Shown here in pieces: positions 23,358 through 36,657 of a stretch of DNA of 50,267 bases (positions within the stretch are counted from its first letter, which is position 1; the number at the start of each line of letters is the position of its first letter). The notes beneath the pieces are model-generated. The model made no database searches. It was not told where the DNA came from and was given only the letters and a program-made list of their open reading frames with translations. Origin of the DNA: Echinococcus granulosus. Its lineage: Eukaryota; Platyhelminthes; Cestoda; Cyclophyllidea; Taeniidae. The DNA is taken from positions 556,476-606,742 of the forward strand of contig NW_020170408.1 in the NCBI RefSeq assembly GCF_000524195.1, given 5' to 3'. The position numbers and the translations under genes are program-made.

Positions 23358-23572
23358 AAATATTACACAGTGAAAGCGGAATAATAGGGTGGTGGGTGGG
23401 AGGAAGGAAAGGAGACCAGGGAGAGGAGCAAAGTAAGTGGTATCAGTTCAAAGTTCGGAGAAAGGAAATAAGATACATGTAGGAAAAACTGTGAAATAAG
23501 GGGAAAGGTGAAGCATTGCAATCCTCTGTACATATATGGTTACTGCAAGAAATCAGACTTTTTGCTTCCTCT

Positions 23573-26500
23573 TTACGAAGAGCTGCCTCTGCTTATCAGG
23601 TGCACACACGACGTGGCATCAAACAGAGCCGGTGGTGGAAGAGCGCGCAGATCGCCCGTCACTCGGCCAACAATCGCTCTGCTCATTCCAACATCGACCA
23701 AGTGAAGCTCCACCGATTCTGGAACCTGGGCCGGAGCCAACACCGGCATCCCCAGCTGCACAGCCCAGGTCTTCAGGGCTTGTGATGGACCCACAGAATC
23801 GGTTTTAAGGGGGGCGCCCAATCTACCCAGCTGGACAGCCAAACAAATAGCTTTATGGCCGACCAACCACTCGCGCACCTCGGCAGGATACTGTTCCAGC
23901 GGTTGGCCCAATACCAACAGATCAATCAGAGCATTAGTGGGTCGACGAGTGATGCCTGTGGTTTTAGAGACCACTGTGAGACCGGGAATTCTACTGATCC
24001 ACATCCGACCTGCGGGGCTAGTAAGTTCACCGTTACCGTTACCAAGAATGGCATCTGCTTCGTCCTCTTCTTCGTCGTCGTCGACACCGTATTCTTTCAC
24101 TTCTGGGGAAAGGAGGGTGGTAGCCCTAGGGGACAGGGTTTGGGCTAACGTTAGTTCGACGTTGTAGGCGGGGAAAGGGGTGGATTCATCAACCGATGGA
24201 GTGGAGGGAGTGTGGAGAAGAACACAAGCAGCACCTCGGGCGGCCAAGTGACGAGCAATGTTCACAGCCAGAGCTCCGGACATATTTCGGCTTCCAGGCA
24301 GCACGAGAACTCGTAGGGGCGGTTGCGCAGACTGATGCTGTTGTTGTGATGGTCTCTGTTTTTGACCTAGTCTAGCCAAATCAACGAAAGCGACACAGAG
24401 ATAGAGAGGTAGAAACACCAACCAGCTGAAGTGGTCACACCTTGCACAGTGTAACCTAGCATCCAGTCAAAAAGGAGGACTTTAAAGAGGAGGAATCTTA
24501 TCTTGGACTACGAATCCAGCTTAAGAATAGGTGGGAACAATTGCAAGACGCTGGTCCTGACTCGAAAAGCCAGCAACCTTAGTTCTTTGAAGGTGGTTTA
24601 ATAGAAAAGGAGATAGTACAATGTTTTACCTACAGCCTAAAGATTGACGGAGGCGCTGTAACACATTTGATCCCTGTTCCGACCAATATCTGAAAAATTT
24701 TGGCGAAATACTAATTACACGACTATGTGAACCTATTCGATTTCTACGACGGTGGCACGGAGGTCTAGTAAATGCTACTCGAGCCACCAGTCTCATAGTC
24801 CTTACGTGTGCATAAAATGAAAATACATGCAAATTCGTATGACCAAATATGGACGTATATGCCAGTACCTCCCCCCAAAAAAAACATCATCCAACTGGAA
24901 TGCTGGATTCGTAGAACTACAAAAGAAGGGAGGTTAAAACTGCCAATTTCTGGCAACTGTCTTAACCGCAGTAAAGAAATGAAACCAAAATCCTGCATAA
25001 AAAAGTGCAACCGTGCACTAACTGAAATCCTAAGACTTGTCACGTGCAACTAGCCGCCATGACAATAACAACCATTAAATAAGTCGAATATGCTACTTAT
25101 TGTCCGTGCTATCGGGCGAATTTCGCAGTTGGGTCAAATTTCCCACGAGCATCGAATTAAAACGTGAAATTTTTTACTTTTAGGTTTTAAACCGGCCCTC
25201 CACGATTAATCCCCATTCTAGGGCGAGTGGGCGAAAGGAGAAAAGAAGTATTGGAGGGCATCTCGCTGCGCCAAGTAGGTGCTGCTTGACTTTATTCCCA
25301 ACTTGCAGCTTGGCATCAAGTAACCAGAATTATTCATGTAGTTTTCATTCTGGCTTGCTGCAATAACACAGGGCAACTTGTGAAGACTTGCATCAGTCTT
25401 TTGACCCGTTATCCTATATTATGTTCTCTACAACTTCTCTCCTTTGAGGTCACTGTTATAGCATAAAATAGGGGGTTACTCCGATGCCCGCCTGCTTTGC
25501 GAACAGGATCTAAATCGGTTTCCAAGTTACAAAAACTCCGTATTAAATGTAGGCAGTAAAATGACCTAACAAAGACAACTCTGGTGCATCATATCCAAGT
25601 GGCTCACCTATTTTTTAAGCACAATGAAGAATTGCTTGTCACCAGAGACACGCCATGAGTGACGGTAAAGACAAGGTAGAAAGAGACAAAAAAGGTAGCA
25701 TAATTCGCATTATGTTTGTGTCAGGCTGAGAAATGAACACGACTTAAGCTTGAAGTGACTGCTAGACGCTGAAGATGGTATTAAACGTTGAAAATAAAAA
25801 CAGCAGAGAGCTGCCTCATTGCCTTCTATTCCCATGTGTACAATTAATTTTCGTGCAGCCAAACCTGTGAAACACAGATTGCGCAACTAAACTAATTTCT
25901 CCTCTTTAAACAAATGACTCAACGAAACGCTCGTTCTATTTTATCACCAGAAGGAGTAGCATACAAAATATACAATGCATGAAGACGTTTTGCTAGAATG
26001 GTAAATTGCGTGATCGTGGTAGAGGTGTCACGGGAAGCATTGAGGACAACACTCAAGGTAAGAGGAGAGCTATTAAGAAAACATGGCTTTTATATGCACA
26101 TTGGGAATTGCTGCAATTTTCTTCACTCCTCATCACTAAAGATGCATCCAAAACCATATCTGGGTCAGCTCATGTGTAACAGGAGGCAAGTGACCTTCAT
26201 GCTGCAATAAGGTTTAAATGCGTGAGGATTTATCTGCCCAGAATCACCATTTACAAACCGCTGCAAAGAAGACACCTCGGAGCTTACCGATTGGGTGACT
26301 GTTTGAGAAAAGCGAGGGCACCATTGACGACTGCCAAACCAGCCATTTCAATGAGGCGATCCCATGTTAGTCCCATGGAGAGGGGTATCGCCATACCCGC
26401 TGAATCCTGTCCAGTGGCTAGGAACTGCAACACGCGTTCGTGGACGCTAGGAGCGAGGAAAGGTACCTTACGACCAGTGGTGGAATACCACATAGTAGAA

Positions 26501-27701
26501 ATAATTGCTGGAGATTCCCAAGCCCTCGAAGGTGTAGACATCATGTTCCTCGGCTCGGCTACAGAAGCACAAAACCCAACCAGTTAATGAAATGAGATGT
26601 TGAGTAGATTGCAAGAACACGACGAACTCACGAACTGGTTCGAAGCTGACTCCATCGGGGCCCTCTACTAGAACCTTTTCACCATTGGGACAGAAGTCAT
26701 GCAAACGTCCACTACTCTTGCTACTTCCACCCTCCTTCGCATCCGTTTTCTCATAGAAGGCCTGTTTATCAAACAGAGCCAAATTAGCCTCAAAATCGAA
26801 GTCCGTATCGATAAAATCTTCAATTCGCAAGGAATCCCATCCATTACTCATGGAAGTGCTATGCTTTCCTCGAGTTTTAGTGCGTCTTTGATTCCTCCTC
26901 TGCAACTTAGAAGCTGCTGAGTCGCTCTCGAAACCGGATGCAGAGTCAGAATTGAGGGCTTCAGCTTTAGACAAAATCACACCATTACAATCGACTTTAA
27001 CACCTCAAACTTTGACCAGAGATAAGCTTACTTGATTTTGAACGACAGCTCCAACGATCTGTTGCACTGGTGCTAGATGTGCGAGAAAGACCTCCGCCAT
27101 CATCCTTACTGATATTTAACCGCCTGAGTGGTTTCTCTAGTCCATTCTCAAGCTTCTTCTGCTGATAAAGTTTCTGTTGACTTTGAGGGGTTTTGGCAAC
27201 TCGGGGAGGTGATCGGTCGCACACGTAGGCTGTGCAGGCACCGGGGATGTTGCGCAGTTTTTCGCGACGAAGATCACGAGATGAGGGAGTCTGGTTAATG
27301 CAGCCGGTAGACTTATTTTGGCTGCAAGAGGTGCGAGTTGTTGAAAGAATTTTCAGTTGGCCGATGAAACGCTTCCTAAGAGAAACCAGGGCTTAAACAT
27401 GACAATTGAAACAAAGGCTTGTTCTCCTAAGAAATATAAGTCAGACTGACAAGAACAGAATGAAACTCACAAACACCAGGAAGATAAAATATGAAAATTA
27501 AATAACACAAAATTTGCATAAGGAATAAGCACTTAAGAAAAGCCCGTACTGGACGGAATAAAGCATTTCGGGAACACTATGACCATTGACGGTGGTGTCG
27601 GTTAGGTCAATTTGATTGTCATTGTATGCCTTTACAATTCCAATAACTGTTCCAAGTTGGTCCGACTTTATTTCGACTTTATATCCACAAAAATCCGCCA
27701 T
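23573..27701 (-). CDS. EDC3: EDC3, enhancer of mRNA decapping 3, five exons, 632 residues
   Basis: Exons are 27550-27701, 27032-27375, 26632-26964, 26288-26558 and 23573-24371 (TAA). Introns are 174, 67, 73 and 1916 bases, and phases agree. Domain order matches EDC3. An LSm-like domain (about residues 1-75) begins MADFCGYKVEIKSDQLG. A basic, Ser-rich linker follows, then the FDF motif, DTDFDFEANLALFD (about 218-231), and a YjeF-N type Rossmann domain from about residue 290 to the end (PSVHERVL, SPNRLGQKQRP, VLVLPGSRNMSG). In other animals EDC3 sits in P-bodies, where LSm binds DCP2, FDF binds the helicase DDX6 and YjeF-N dimerises. The protein is about 120 residues longer than human EDC3 (508). 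Much of the excess lies in the YjeF-N domain, including a Gln/Ser stretch and a run of Asp and Glu (DDDEEEDEAD). It is divergent in detail but keeps each module. Confidence 0.92.
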
Positions 27702-30700
27702 TATATACAAAAACCACAATCTATGCAACAAATTTCAAACCGAGCTAAAGACGAGACACAACCTAACAAATTGTATTGACAAATGAAATTTTCAAAAATA
27801 AGATTTTGTTTACAATTTAGGCATTAACTAAAACTCATGACACATTAATCGTATCATTTAAAAATTTTGCAGTACTTAATCAACTTTATTTTAGCTGGTG
27901 TATTTCTACCTTAAAGACAGCATTGTATCAATGGTAATGTTAACAAGACATCCATCACGAAAACCATTTATTATGAACGAAAATCCATTTATAGTAGACA
28001 AAACTGCTAATTATTTTGCTTCTAGGACAAAAAAAACCTTAAATGAACAAAATAGGGGGCAATATTATGCTGCGAGAACTCCTTTCTTTACAGATTTTAC
28101 AGTATGAAAGCATTGTGTGAGCCACGCTCCATAATTCTGTTTTCATATTTTGCCCATATAACTGAGTCAGGTCGTTGTCCAGATTTTTTTTTCTAGGCCC
28201 TTCTTCTCTGCTTATATGCACTGTCGTTGCCTCAGGGAAGACCCAAAACGCCTCTACCCACTAAATGTATATTTTTTTTAAATCCTAAAATATACCATAT
28301 TTTGCACCGAATAATCCATTTTATAAATTTGTTATTTACAATAATTCGGTTTCATCTCGAGTGGTTTTGATATGCAACAAAATATCTCGCAGTGTTTTAA
28401 TATTAATTGACTGCTCAACACTTCCGCTCCATGGCATACTTTGGAAAAGCTGATAGTTTCCGCATCTCTTCTGCAATTGGGTTACATCTTTCACCACAAT
28501 ATATAGATTTTTCACAACCCTACCAAAGACTCGAGGAGCACTTTAGCTACAGTGGCGGGCAGACCTGATTTCAAATGACAAAAGCCCTAATTTCTATAGT
28601 CAAATACCAGTGCTTGTCGTCTCGGAAAAGGTGGTTCTGCCATGAACTGGTGGATCTCTGAATATGTGACTTTTATCAATGACAGCTGCTTTGGTCGCTT
28701 GGTCTGTAAGAAGGCTACTAGCAAATGAGGCTACATCAGGCTTTGACCACTTGGAAAAATCAACACGCGAACTATCGACGCTTTTTCAATGTATTTAGTA
28801 GCTGAAACACTGATAGATGGCCGTATAACAATAGGATGAAAAAAATGGCAAACATGACATGGATGTGAATTATTAGCTAGCGATATTACTTTAAATCACG
28901 CATTTTGCTGATTGTGCCTACTTCATGGTCGATATCTCCAGGACTATTGAATACCATAAGAAATGCTATTGTTGTGGCGAGTTCTGTGGCCTCACGCTAC
29001 TCTCCGCTCTACACACACACACACATACACACACACACACAAAGAACTTTCAACTTTCCACAATTCCCTTTCTCCTTTTAAGCCCTGTCCCTGATGTTAC
29101 CATTGGAGAGGCCTCTACTTTAATCTTAACGAGTTCTTGTGTGAACTGCGAGATAGGATCAAAGATGAATTCGAATCCGAGGAGGGAATGTTGCCCATTA
29201 ATGGCATCAAATTCTGTACACTACTTCGGTGGCTCGGAATACCTCATCATTTGCATTCATAAACTGAAGAGAAAAGGAATTTGTGTGGGTGATTTTGCTA
29301 AGGTCTTAACGCTCTCCTACAACAACATAAAATATGGTGTAGGTCATTAAACCTGAGAAACCTTTGCAATGCCTTTTATTGAGACCCATTTTAACTCGAC
29401 AAAAATTGGCCTTGTATCTTCACTAGCTGTTATGTAAACTCTAAAATTGGCAATCTATTTTCCGGCTTACATGTAGACAGTCTTCCACTAACTCAGCCAT
29501 GTGGATATAATGCTAAGCAGGAATGATTAAAAGTGAAGATCAGGAGAGTTTTTCTCATCGGATAGGATTCCACCTACTGCTACCACCTAGGAGGCACTCT
29601 AGATCTTCCTTGAGATCGTGATAGCCCGTACATAAAAAATAAGTCTTATTGATAACGTGCTGAAGGTATCCAAGGTCAAAGGCATGGTCAAAATTATAAT
29701 CAGCTAGTATTATGGTGCTTAAACCAAACAAACAAAGCAAAAATGCTCCTTCAAATTCATCTAATGGTTTTTACGTAAAATGAAGTGAATATTATTTGGT
29801 CGTCTATCATTACCAAACAATTACCATTAAAGTGCTTCTGCATTTTTTCTGCAAAGTTTAGACCACCCGATTCTTTCCCATAATTTGGTTACATACAAAT
29901 TAAAAGACGTTAGGGTAAAAAAATCTTGTCTTGCCCTAATATTTCCGAATTATACAACAAAAGTGTGAAATTTACCCAGACTATGCAGTGGATCACTAGA
30001 ACATCCTTATTGGTTGGATCCTGACCAATGAGAAAAAAGGAAGGGAATGATTGGGTAATGGATTGACTTGCCGACTAATTGATTGTTTGATTCATTTTGG
30101 CATAGATGAAAGAAATTCAGAATTTGATGATTAGGAAAAAATTTGGCATAAATTTGCAGAGATTTTTAAATGTTTACAATCAGAAGAGAACACCGTCACG
30201 CCACCTGTGGCACTTGCCACTTTTATGGCAGTCATTATTAATCGCATGACATGGAGTTGTCTATTCACAACCCATGAAATTAGGGGAAGTCATTTTTAAC
30301 CCATCCCAAACGTATTCAGCCACCTGCGCTGTAGCCGCTCTTCTCCTACGAATTCAAGCTTTTTTGTTTGAAGATCTAAGATTTCTGGATTTTTATGGTT
30401 GATGGACATAAAAATAAAGATTAATGTCCTTATGAGTTGAGTTTGTTTGCCTTTGCTACCAGTGTGGTGCCTCAGAGTCTTCGTGAACAGACGGGCGTTT
30501 ATTTGTGTGACTCAAATAGGGAATAAAGTACCTTTTCTGCATAAGTAAACATCTTAGTCGGTGATTTTGGTGCTTTCTTAATTTAACTGGAAGAGATTGT
30601 TTTGCCAGTGTTTTTAATCCCTGAATACGATTGTAAGAAGGTGTTAATCCACCAAAATGATTTTATAATTCTCTATTAAAATCTTCTATCGGGTTAATGC

Positions 30701-31513
30701 GATTTTCTACAATGAAAGGACCGGAATCAGTGGCAGGAGTGACTACGGTAGGAGTAGTCTAGAAATCACCATTTTTGAGATTGTCAGTACCAGGCGCGCA
30801 AATGTCTGTCTAAAAAATAATCCTTTTTATACCTTACTGTTGTTGTAGAGTTGTGCGCCTCATTACCGTGCCACATCCTGTTTAGGGTTCCCCGGATTCC
30901 AAAGAATTTGCTCCAAGGGACTTCGTTCCCCACCACACAGTTGTCTTTGACTATCAAATTCCAAGCCGCTATGATAACCTTGCCTTGTACTGGTCAGAAA
31001 CCCGGAAAAATCAAGTTTCTTGAATCGCACCCCGGTACATGCTACTTAGCGTCTTATAAGTAGCTCTGGATGCTGATAATTGGACATTCGGAAACAAATA
31101 AGTGAATAAGCAAAGATAAATTAAATTTAGCTATTCAAAGTGTTTCCTTATAGGGAGAGGCATTGTGTTAATAGTTGTAGGTGGTAGTTTAAACAGTGTG
31201 TGAAATAATTTGCGCCTACCTCCTTCGTGAGAAAAATGGGTCTCCTTTGAGTAAACCATGTCATCTATCACACCATATCTAATTGCATTATTTTGTGAAA
31301 CTGCTGAAGCAATGTGCTACGTTACTGTAACACTGCCGTTGTTACCGGAGGTAGTTAAATCTGATTTTGTACACCTTTTGAAACCCTTTTGCTAAAGGCA
31401 TTAGTAAGGCAAATAATATTGACATGATTATAGATTACAGCAAATGATTACAAATAACTCCTGCGAATATTTCCTTTTTTTCAATAACATACACATTGTG
31501 TCACAGTGGGTAG
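27702..31513. other. long gene-poor spacer between EDC3 and the membrane-protein family
   Basis: The EDC3 promoter should lie near 27.7 kb. No coding region is recognised. A 141-codon open frame at 28925-29350 runs through a CA microsatellite and looks like chance. Otherwise I see nothing beyond AT-rich unique-looking sequence. Confidence 0.5.
29011..29041. repeat. CA dinucleotide microsatellite
   Basis: About 31 bases of alternating A and C with one T interruption. Confidence 0.9.
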
Positions 31514-31579
31514 CCAATGAAAACACGTCCTTCAAACGAACCTCTCTGAAGAGCGTATATATGTCCTTGGGGAGCCAAT
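31514..31579 (+). promoter_or_regulatory. paired CCAAT boxes upstream of small membrane protein gene 1
   Basis: CCAAT occurs at 31514-31518 (AGCCAATGA) and 31575-31579 (AGCCAATCA), 61 bases apart, 138 and 77 bases before the ATG. A TATATAT lies between them at 31556-31562. CCAATCA/G is the known NF-Y type consensus, and use by NF-Y is inferred. Confidence 0.55.
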
Positions 31580-31651
31580 CAACACAGAGTTAAAGGAACT
31601 GCAAGTAATATATGGATTTTAATTAGCCTTAGGCAATTCAGGGAAACAAAA

Positions 31652-31891
31652 ATGACTAAAATCTGTCCTGGAATCGTCTACTCAATTATCTGGTTTCTTC
31701 TGGCTGTTATTATTGCATGGCCATTGGCCTTTATTCTCACATGTCTCTACATCTTTCTGATGCCTTTCGCGGCTTGTATTATACCTCTGGAAAACTGCTT
31801 GGACCAACTGCTAAAGATCATTAAACTACCCCTTACATGGTCAAAAAAAGGAGTTGCTATGAATCCTTTATCAGACTGTCGTCTGGAGTAG
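31652..31891 (+). CDS. small hydrophobic membrane protein, family copy 1, 79 residues
   Basis: This is a single-exon frame from MTKICPG to TAG. It is about 63% identical (50 of 79 by hand count) to the copy at 38541 and more distantly related to the copy at 46205. A long hydrophobic stretch occupies about residues 8-37 and contains AWP. It is followed by the family block YIFLMPFAAC, then PLE, LDQ, KLPL and WSKK. The layout suggests a membrane hairpin or one long membrane helix plus a re-entrant segment, with a short polar tail. Two to four Cys per protein could form disulphides or carry lipid. No cleavable signal peptide is obvious. I do not recognise the family and assign no function. Conservation of the core with faster change in the tail supports selection on the protein. 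Confidence 0.75.
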   Translation: MTKICPGIVYSIIWFLLAVIIAWPLAFILTCLYIFLMPFAACIIPLENCLDQLLKIIKLPLTWSKKGVAMNPLSDCRLE

Positions 31892-34800
31892 GCCACCACC
31901 CTCCGCGCCTTTCCCCTCTCGCCCCGCCGTCTTCGTCGCCTCCACCTAAGCATCACCAGCGTCGTCATCATACATTGCTGAACAAAGGAGTTTCGATTTT
32001 TGCATCCAGCTTTGTATTAGTTAATGTACGTGATCCTTTAAACAAGCCAGCACTGCAATCAAGGCTGTGTTTTTATGCTGCTCTTTAAAGAAGCCCAAAA
32101 TTTTGCCTTTAATATTTGTTGAAATGTTTCCCTTTGCTCATAAACTTTTTTCTTGGCGCATTTTTCACCTTGTGTAAAGATAAATTTATCCATTCTGGAT
32201 GGTGACTTCTCTTCACCAGCGAATTGCGCCTAACTCGAGGAAAATGTAAAGCACCCAGTTTGAATGTATCGCCATCACCGTTCAAACCGGCAATGGTTTG
32301 TTTAATTCCTCAACTTGGATCCATAATTATTTATAATGCCCAAATAAACTGTTAAAATTACTTGCCTCTTTCTGTTTCACCGTAAAGAATCGTTGAATTT
32401 GTCTAGATCGAGTTGTTACGGGTTCATAAAGACACGAGCGAATAAAAAAATGCGACAAAAACACTCTTCTTTTGGAGACAAAAAGAAAGATGAAAAAATG
32501 ACCAACCTCCTAATTTGTAGGAGTTGAGTAAAAGACTAATAGCAAGATTATCTAGTGACACATTTTTTTCCTCACCTTAGACTTCTTGGAGAGGATGCCG
32601 CAGAAATGAAACAATTCTGCCAAAAACCGTCCAAGTAGACTACATGCAACATGCCGCAAAGATCAAGCATGATTTGTGAGAAAAAAGGCCGCAGAAATGC
32701 GCTTTTTGTAGGGCTGAAGAGAGATGCATTTCGGTAGAGGCCTTTACATTAACTTTGAAGGAGCCGAAGCGTGGCAATCAGTCAGTGCAGCGCTCAAAAT
32801 TGGTCATTGGGTCCGAAGTGTCAGTTAAAACAGGTGAGTGGGAGTTGAGGTCTACAGCTCCCCGGATCTAGGTGAGCTCCAGAGGCTGGCTTTTCGTCAA
32901 ACTTGAGGAAGAAGAGTAGGCGAAGGTGTTGTTATGTGATGTGCCGCAGCATTGCTTACCAACATCAGGAAGCTTGAATTAAGGAGAACAGATGATTTCC
33001 TCATTTTGAGGTATAAAATAGTCTTTCTTTATTCCTACTCTAAGCCTAATTGAGTTGTAAATAAAAAAGGAAAGAAAAAGGAAAAAGTTCCATCTTGACA
33101 GAAGTGACTTCGAGTTTGAGACAGTCCAAGTCAAGTAGGCGTGTATCGTCGAATGATGCGTAAGGATAACATCATTTTTTGCCCGTTTTCTTAAGCAACA
33201 GACAAGATTTTAATTTGGATTTATTTTAAGTTTGTGCTGTAAGAATCGTCGTTATTACAACCATGTACCTAACTATCAAAGTTTCAGGCCGAGATTTTGA
33301 TTAAAGGGTAATACATTTCTGCTAGAGGAGGTGGAAAGGGAAAAATTCTAGGTCGCTCTGATTTTTGCAGCTTCTGCTGAGGAAGAAGTACTAAACTATA
33401 AAAATAGTCGCATAAAAAGGGAATGGTTAATTTACTGGCTGAAATTGCTCACAATTACACTGTCTGCTTCCTGCCCGTTTCATGGGATATTTTGCCTCTG
33501 GAAGCCGAGAAAGACCTTACCCATAGGCTTATTCCCTTCTACTTCTATACATCCGCATTCCACTTCACATGTCTGTCTGGCATCCGTGCCACGAGGAAGA
33601 GTCAAGGCCCATCAACTGGAGGTCGAAGATCTAAGAGCAGGCGGATGTGGAGGATGAGGGCAGTGAAGGTGTAATCACAAGGTAAGACCGTGTTCTCCTT
33701 CACCTCAAGTTGGATAAAATGCAAATTCTCTCGCGACTACCTTTGACACTGTGTGAATATGCATGCGTGTAGGTTCTTGTGGCGCTTATTTTGCTACGAC
33801 TTCCAAATGACAGTGCATTGATTGGGGTGACTGTTTCTATGGCAGACGTTTGTTTGGACAGGTGTGTACGTATCTACATGAAATGATGGCTACGGGGTGG
33901 ATGAATGGGTGGATGCGGAAAGGGAAGGATGGATGCAAGATGGATGGATAAGACGCACAAATGTGCTTGACTAGCATCTAGTAAACTACCACTTCTACAC
34001 AAACTCATGTACACATAAGCGCACACAAACTTGACAAACACCTTTCTGCTGCGATAAAGTAGTATCTGCCGTCCACTTGTCAACTGGACAGTGACGTGTA
34101 GTATATTGTTTAAGGAGAAAAACTTTGTATTTTATTTAAACTTTGGCTATAATTTAGAAGCTATACTTCGCCTCACCTTACCTCATACCAGTCATTCCTT
34201 TAGTCAGTTGGTCGGTGCACACTCCTAGATGCAAATCACATGAATAGCAGAGAAAGAGGCAGACAATTAGACGGCCTGAGGAGACGACGAGCAGACACTT
34301 GGGGAGATGGTCATTTACGCCTATTGTCAACAATTAGTAAATGGCTTGTGATTGCTAAGGAGCTCTCAGCATGCTCCATCCAACTGTCTTCACCGCTAGA
34401 GGCGAAGCGTTGAATCACATCCCAAGGCAGACAGCCGTGGAGGCTGTTGTTGACATGCTAAAATTAGACACTGTTACTCGGACCACCAGTGACATGCGAC
34501 GATGGCTCATCATGATGAGGGACTGGGAGCCCTAAACTCTCAGGAACGCGATACATCCCGTTCAGAGAGATTCAACCTCCGTCGCTTCGTGTTACGCGCT
34601 GCTACCGCACATCACACGACAACTTCTTCGACTCTTCTTTCTCATGTGTGACAAGAAGGTAGACTTCTGATGCATTCGTAGGACAGTCAGTTCAACTACC
34701 ATCCATTTAGGTATGTGGAGGGCCGTGCATCATGTACGTCTTTTCGCCTATCAAAATATCAAACATTTGTTTTGTAGATGAGGGATTATTTACTTAGTTC

Positions 34801-36183
34801 TTGAATGAGTTTAAAATACCGTCTCATTTAAAGGAACAAGTACTGCTCTTCTCTCCTTATTTGACACCGTCCCCTTCCACATTTCTGCGCCTCCTTTACT
34901 GATTAACTGATGCCTAGAAGGCCTAAATGGACAGACGAGTAAGCTAAGACACCTAAGTTGAAATGCCTACAGGTCTAGACATCCGACGCTTGATGACTTT
35001 CAAAAGTTTGCTGTTTACCACACTTGTCGTTTAAACAAGCTCAGAGTAAGTTGTGCGCTACTTTCCCGGCATCAGACCTTCCGTCTGTCGAAATGTTCAC
35101 CACCAAGACGACAGTGGTTAATGATTAGCCAATCCTGGTGTTGGCGGATCATCCAAGCGCCCATCTACTGAGAGTATGAGGATCTGGTCAATGTACAGAC
35201 TGTCCTTTAGGCCTTTTAAACATGTAGACATCCCAAGAATTGGGTTTTTTTTCGCCTACCTGAGGGGACTTTGACCATAACCGCACCATTTCCGAGGGTG
35301 GAAATACTATCATACTTTTCAACCATCTTGACTAAAGGTGTCCGGTGAGAATCAGGCCATCACATCACAGATCAACCTAATGCTTCCTTTGAAAGTGAGG
35401 AATGTGAAAGGAAATAGTGCCCAATTCTGCCTGTCAAGCCAGTTACATGATATGATTCTGGAGCAAATGTGGCCACGGTGCTTGAATTTGAGGCACATCA
35501 AAGTGAGGCAGTATTTTCACATACCCTGGGACCTGTGAGAAGGTGTGTGAGAAAAAGTTGCCCTCTAGAGAGCAGCCTACATATACTTTTACCATTGCTA
35601 AGCCTCCTGGGAGCTCAGCTGGAAGGTAGGGTTGCTAAAATTTGGGGAGAGGGGACCAGAGGAGGATGGGAATAATCACAGCTAAATTAGTGTTGGTGGC
35701 GAGGTTTTGTGCATTATGCCACGGACGGCTGCTTGATTCCCCAATAGGGGCGTATAATCCCAAGGATAGGTGACAATCACCGACTGAAGCTTGATGAGGC
35801 GCGCCATTTGCGGCATGCAAAGGTCGGAAAATGGGTAAGATGATGCCACAATTCCTCTCTTTCTCCCATCAAAACAACAGCTTGCACGCTCTCATAGACC
35901 ATTAAAAGGCCTTTCTAATCCCGAGTAAATTCTGTCTCTAACAATTCGTGTATCATTTTAGATTCTTGTTCTTAACCCAGGACTTTCACAACTTCCATTT
36001 GCTAGACCTTACTAATAGTTGGTCTTGACGATAGGAGGCGAGAACTGGAGCCTTCTCATCAAAAATATCGAGCTTTGAGCAAATCACCACCAAACCCCTA
36101 CTTTACATCTCCCTCAAAGGCTGAATCCAAAAATACGACAAAACGCTTTTCAATTCCTGAAAGCGAGTTAACCTTTGTTAATC
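31892..36183. other. gene-poor spacer between family copies 1 and 2
   Basis: No gene is recognised. It contains a degenerate GGAT-type tetranucleotide tract near 33.9 kb. The ORF at 33423-33674 has a short stretch (LPVSWDILPLE) vaguely like the family core, too weak to call. Confidence 0.45.
33895..33951. repeat. degenerate GGAT tetranucleotide tract
   Basis: Several GGATG and GGAT units occur with interruptions. The complementary CCAT motif recurs on the same strand near 37.7 kb, so the two tracts are in opposite orientation. Confidence 0.6.
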
Positions 36184-36226
36184 AACCAATCAGGCTGGAA
36201 CTGCATGCATCAAGTTCAACCAATCC
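36184..36226 (+). promoter_or_regulatory. orphan paired CCAAT boxes
   Basis: ACCAATCAG at 36185-36193 and ACCAATC at 36219-36225 are 34 bases apart. This is the same plan as the promoters of the small membrane protein genes, but no family frame follows. The pair lies 347 bases upstream of the pair that belongs to the broken copy. Confidence 0.4.
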
Positions 36227-36530
36227 TTTCTTGGAGTACAATAATATGCAGTGGCTACCCTATCAGCCTATCTGCAGCCTAATGCATGCACGTAAAAAGT
36301 CGTGCAGATACCACAAAGTCTCAGTGACCCCGAGGTCAAGCAAAATCCACACAAAGCCTATTTTAGGTCAACTACTAATGAGTAGTATGTACCTGTGAAC
36401 TTTTGTCATATAAGTTACCCAAATTTTATCGATTTAAAGAGCAATCCAGCACTTCGAAATAAATGTCATGCGATGTCAATTATTGGGCAGTAACAGCTGC
36501 CAGCTTGGAGAGGGATTCACCTCCAACATT

Positions 36531-36576
36531 AGCCAATCAGAAAAGTCCCATTCGGGAGGCCCTTCATGACCAATCG
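36531..36576 (+). promoter_or_regulatory. paired CCAAT boxes upstream of the broken family copy
   Basis: AGCCAATCAG (CCAAT at 36533-36537) and ACCAATCG (36570-36574) are 37 bases apart and about 125 and 88 bases before the likely old start. The pair is preserved although the coding region is disrupted. Confidence 0.5.
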
Positions 36577-36657
36577 AAACACGAAACTGTTTTCGAATTA
36601 GCAGTCAATGTCACCTACATTCAGAGAGCACAGCTGACATGATTCCAACTTGGTAGG

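Noticed and set aside
28925..29350. 141-codon plus-strand frame
   Set aside because: It runs through a CA microsatellite encoding a His-Thr repeat and has no recognisable domain or splice support.
33423..33674. Possible fifth relic of the small membrane protein family (LPVSWDILPLE resembles LPFAACVPPLE)
   Set aside because: Only a few residues match, the nucleotide match is about half, the hydrophobic segment is absent and no CCAAT pair lies upstream.
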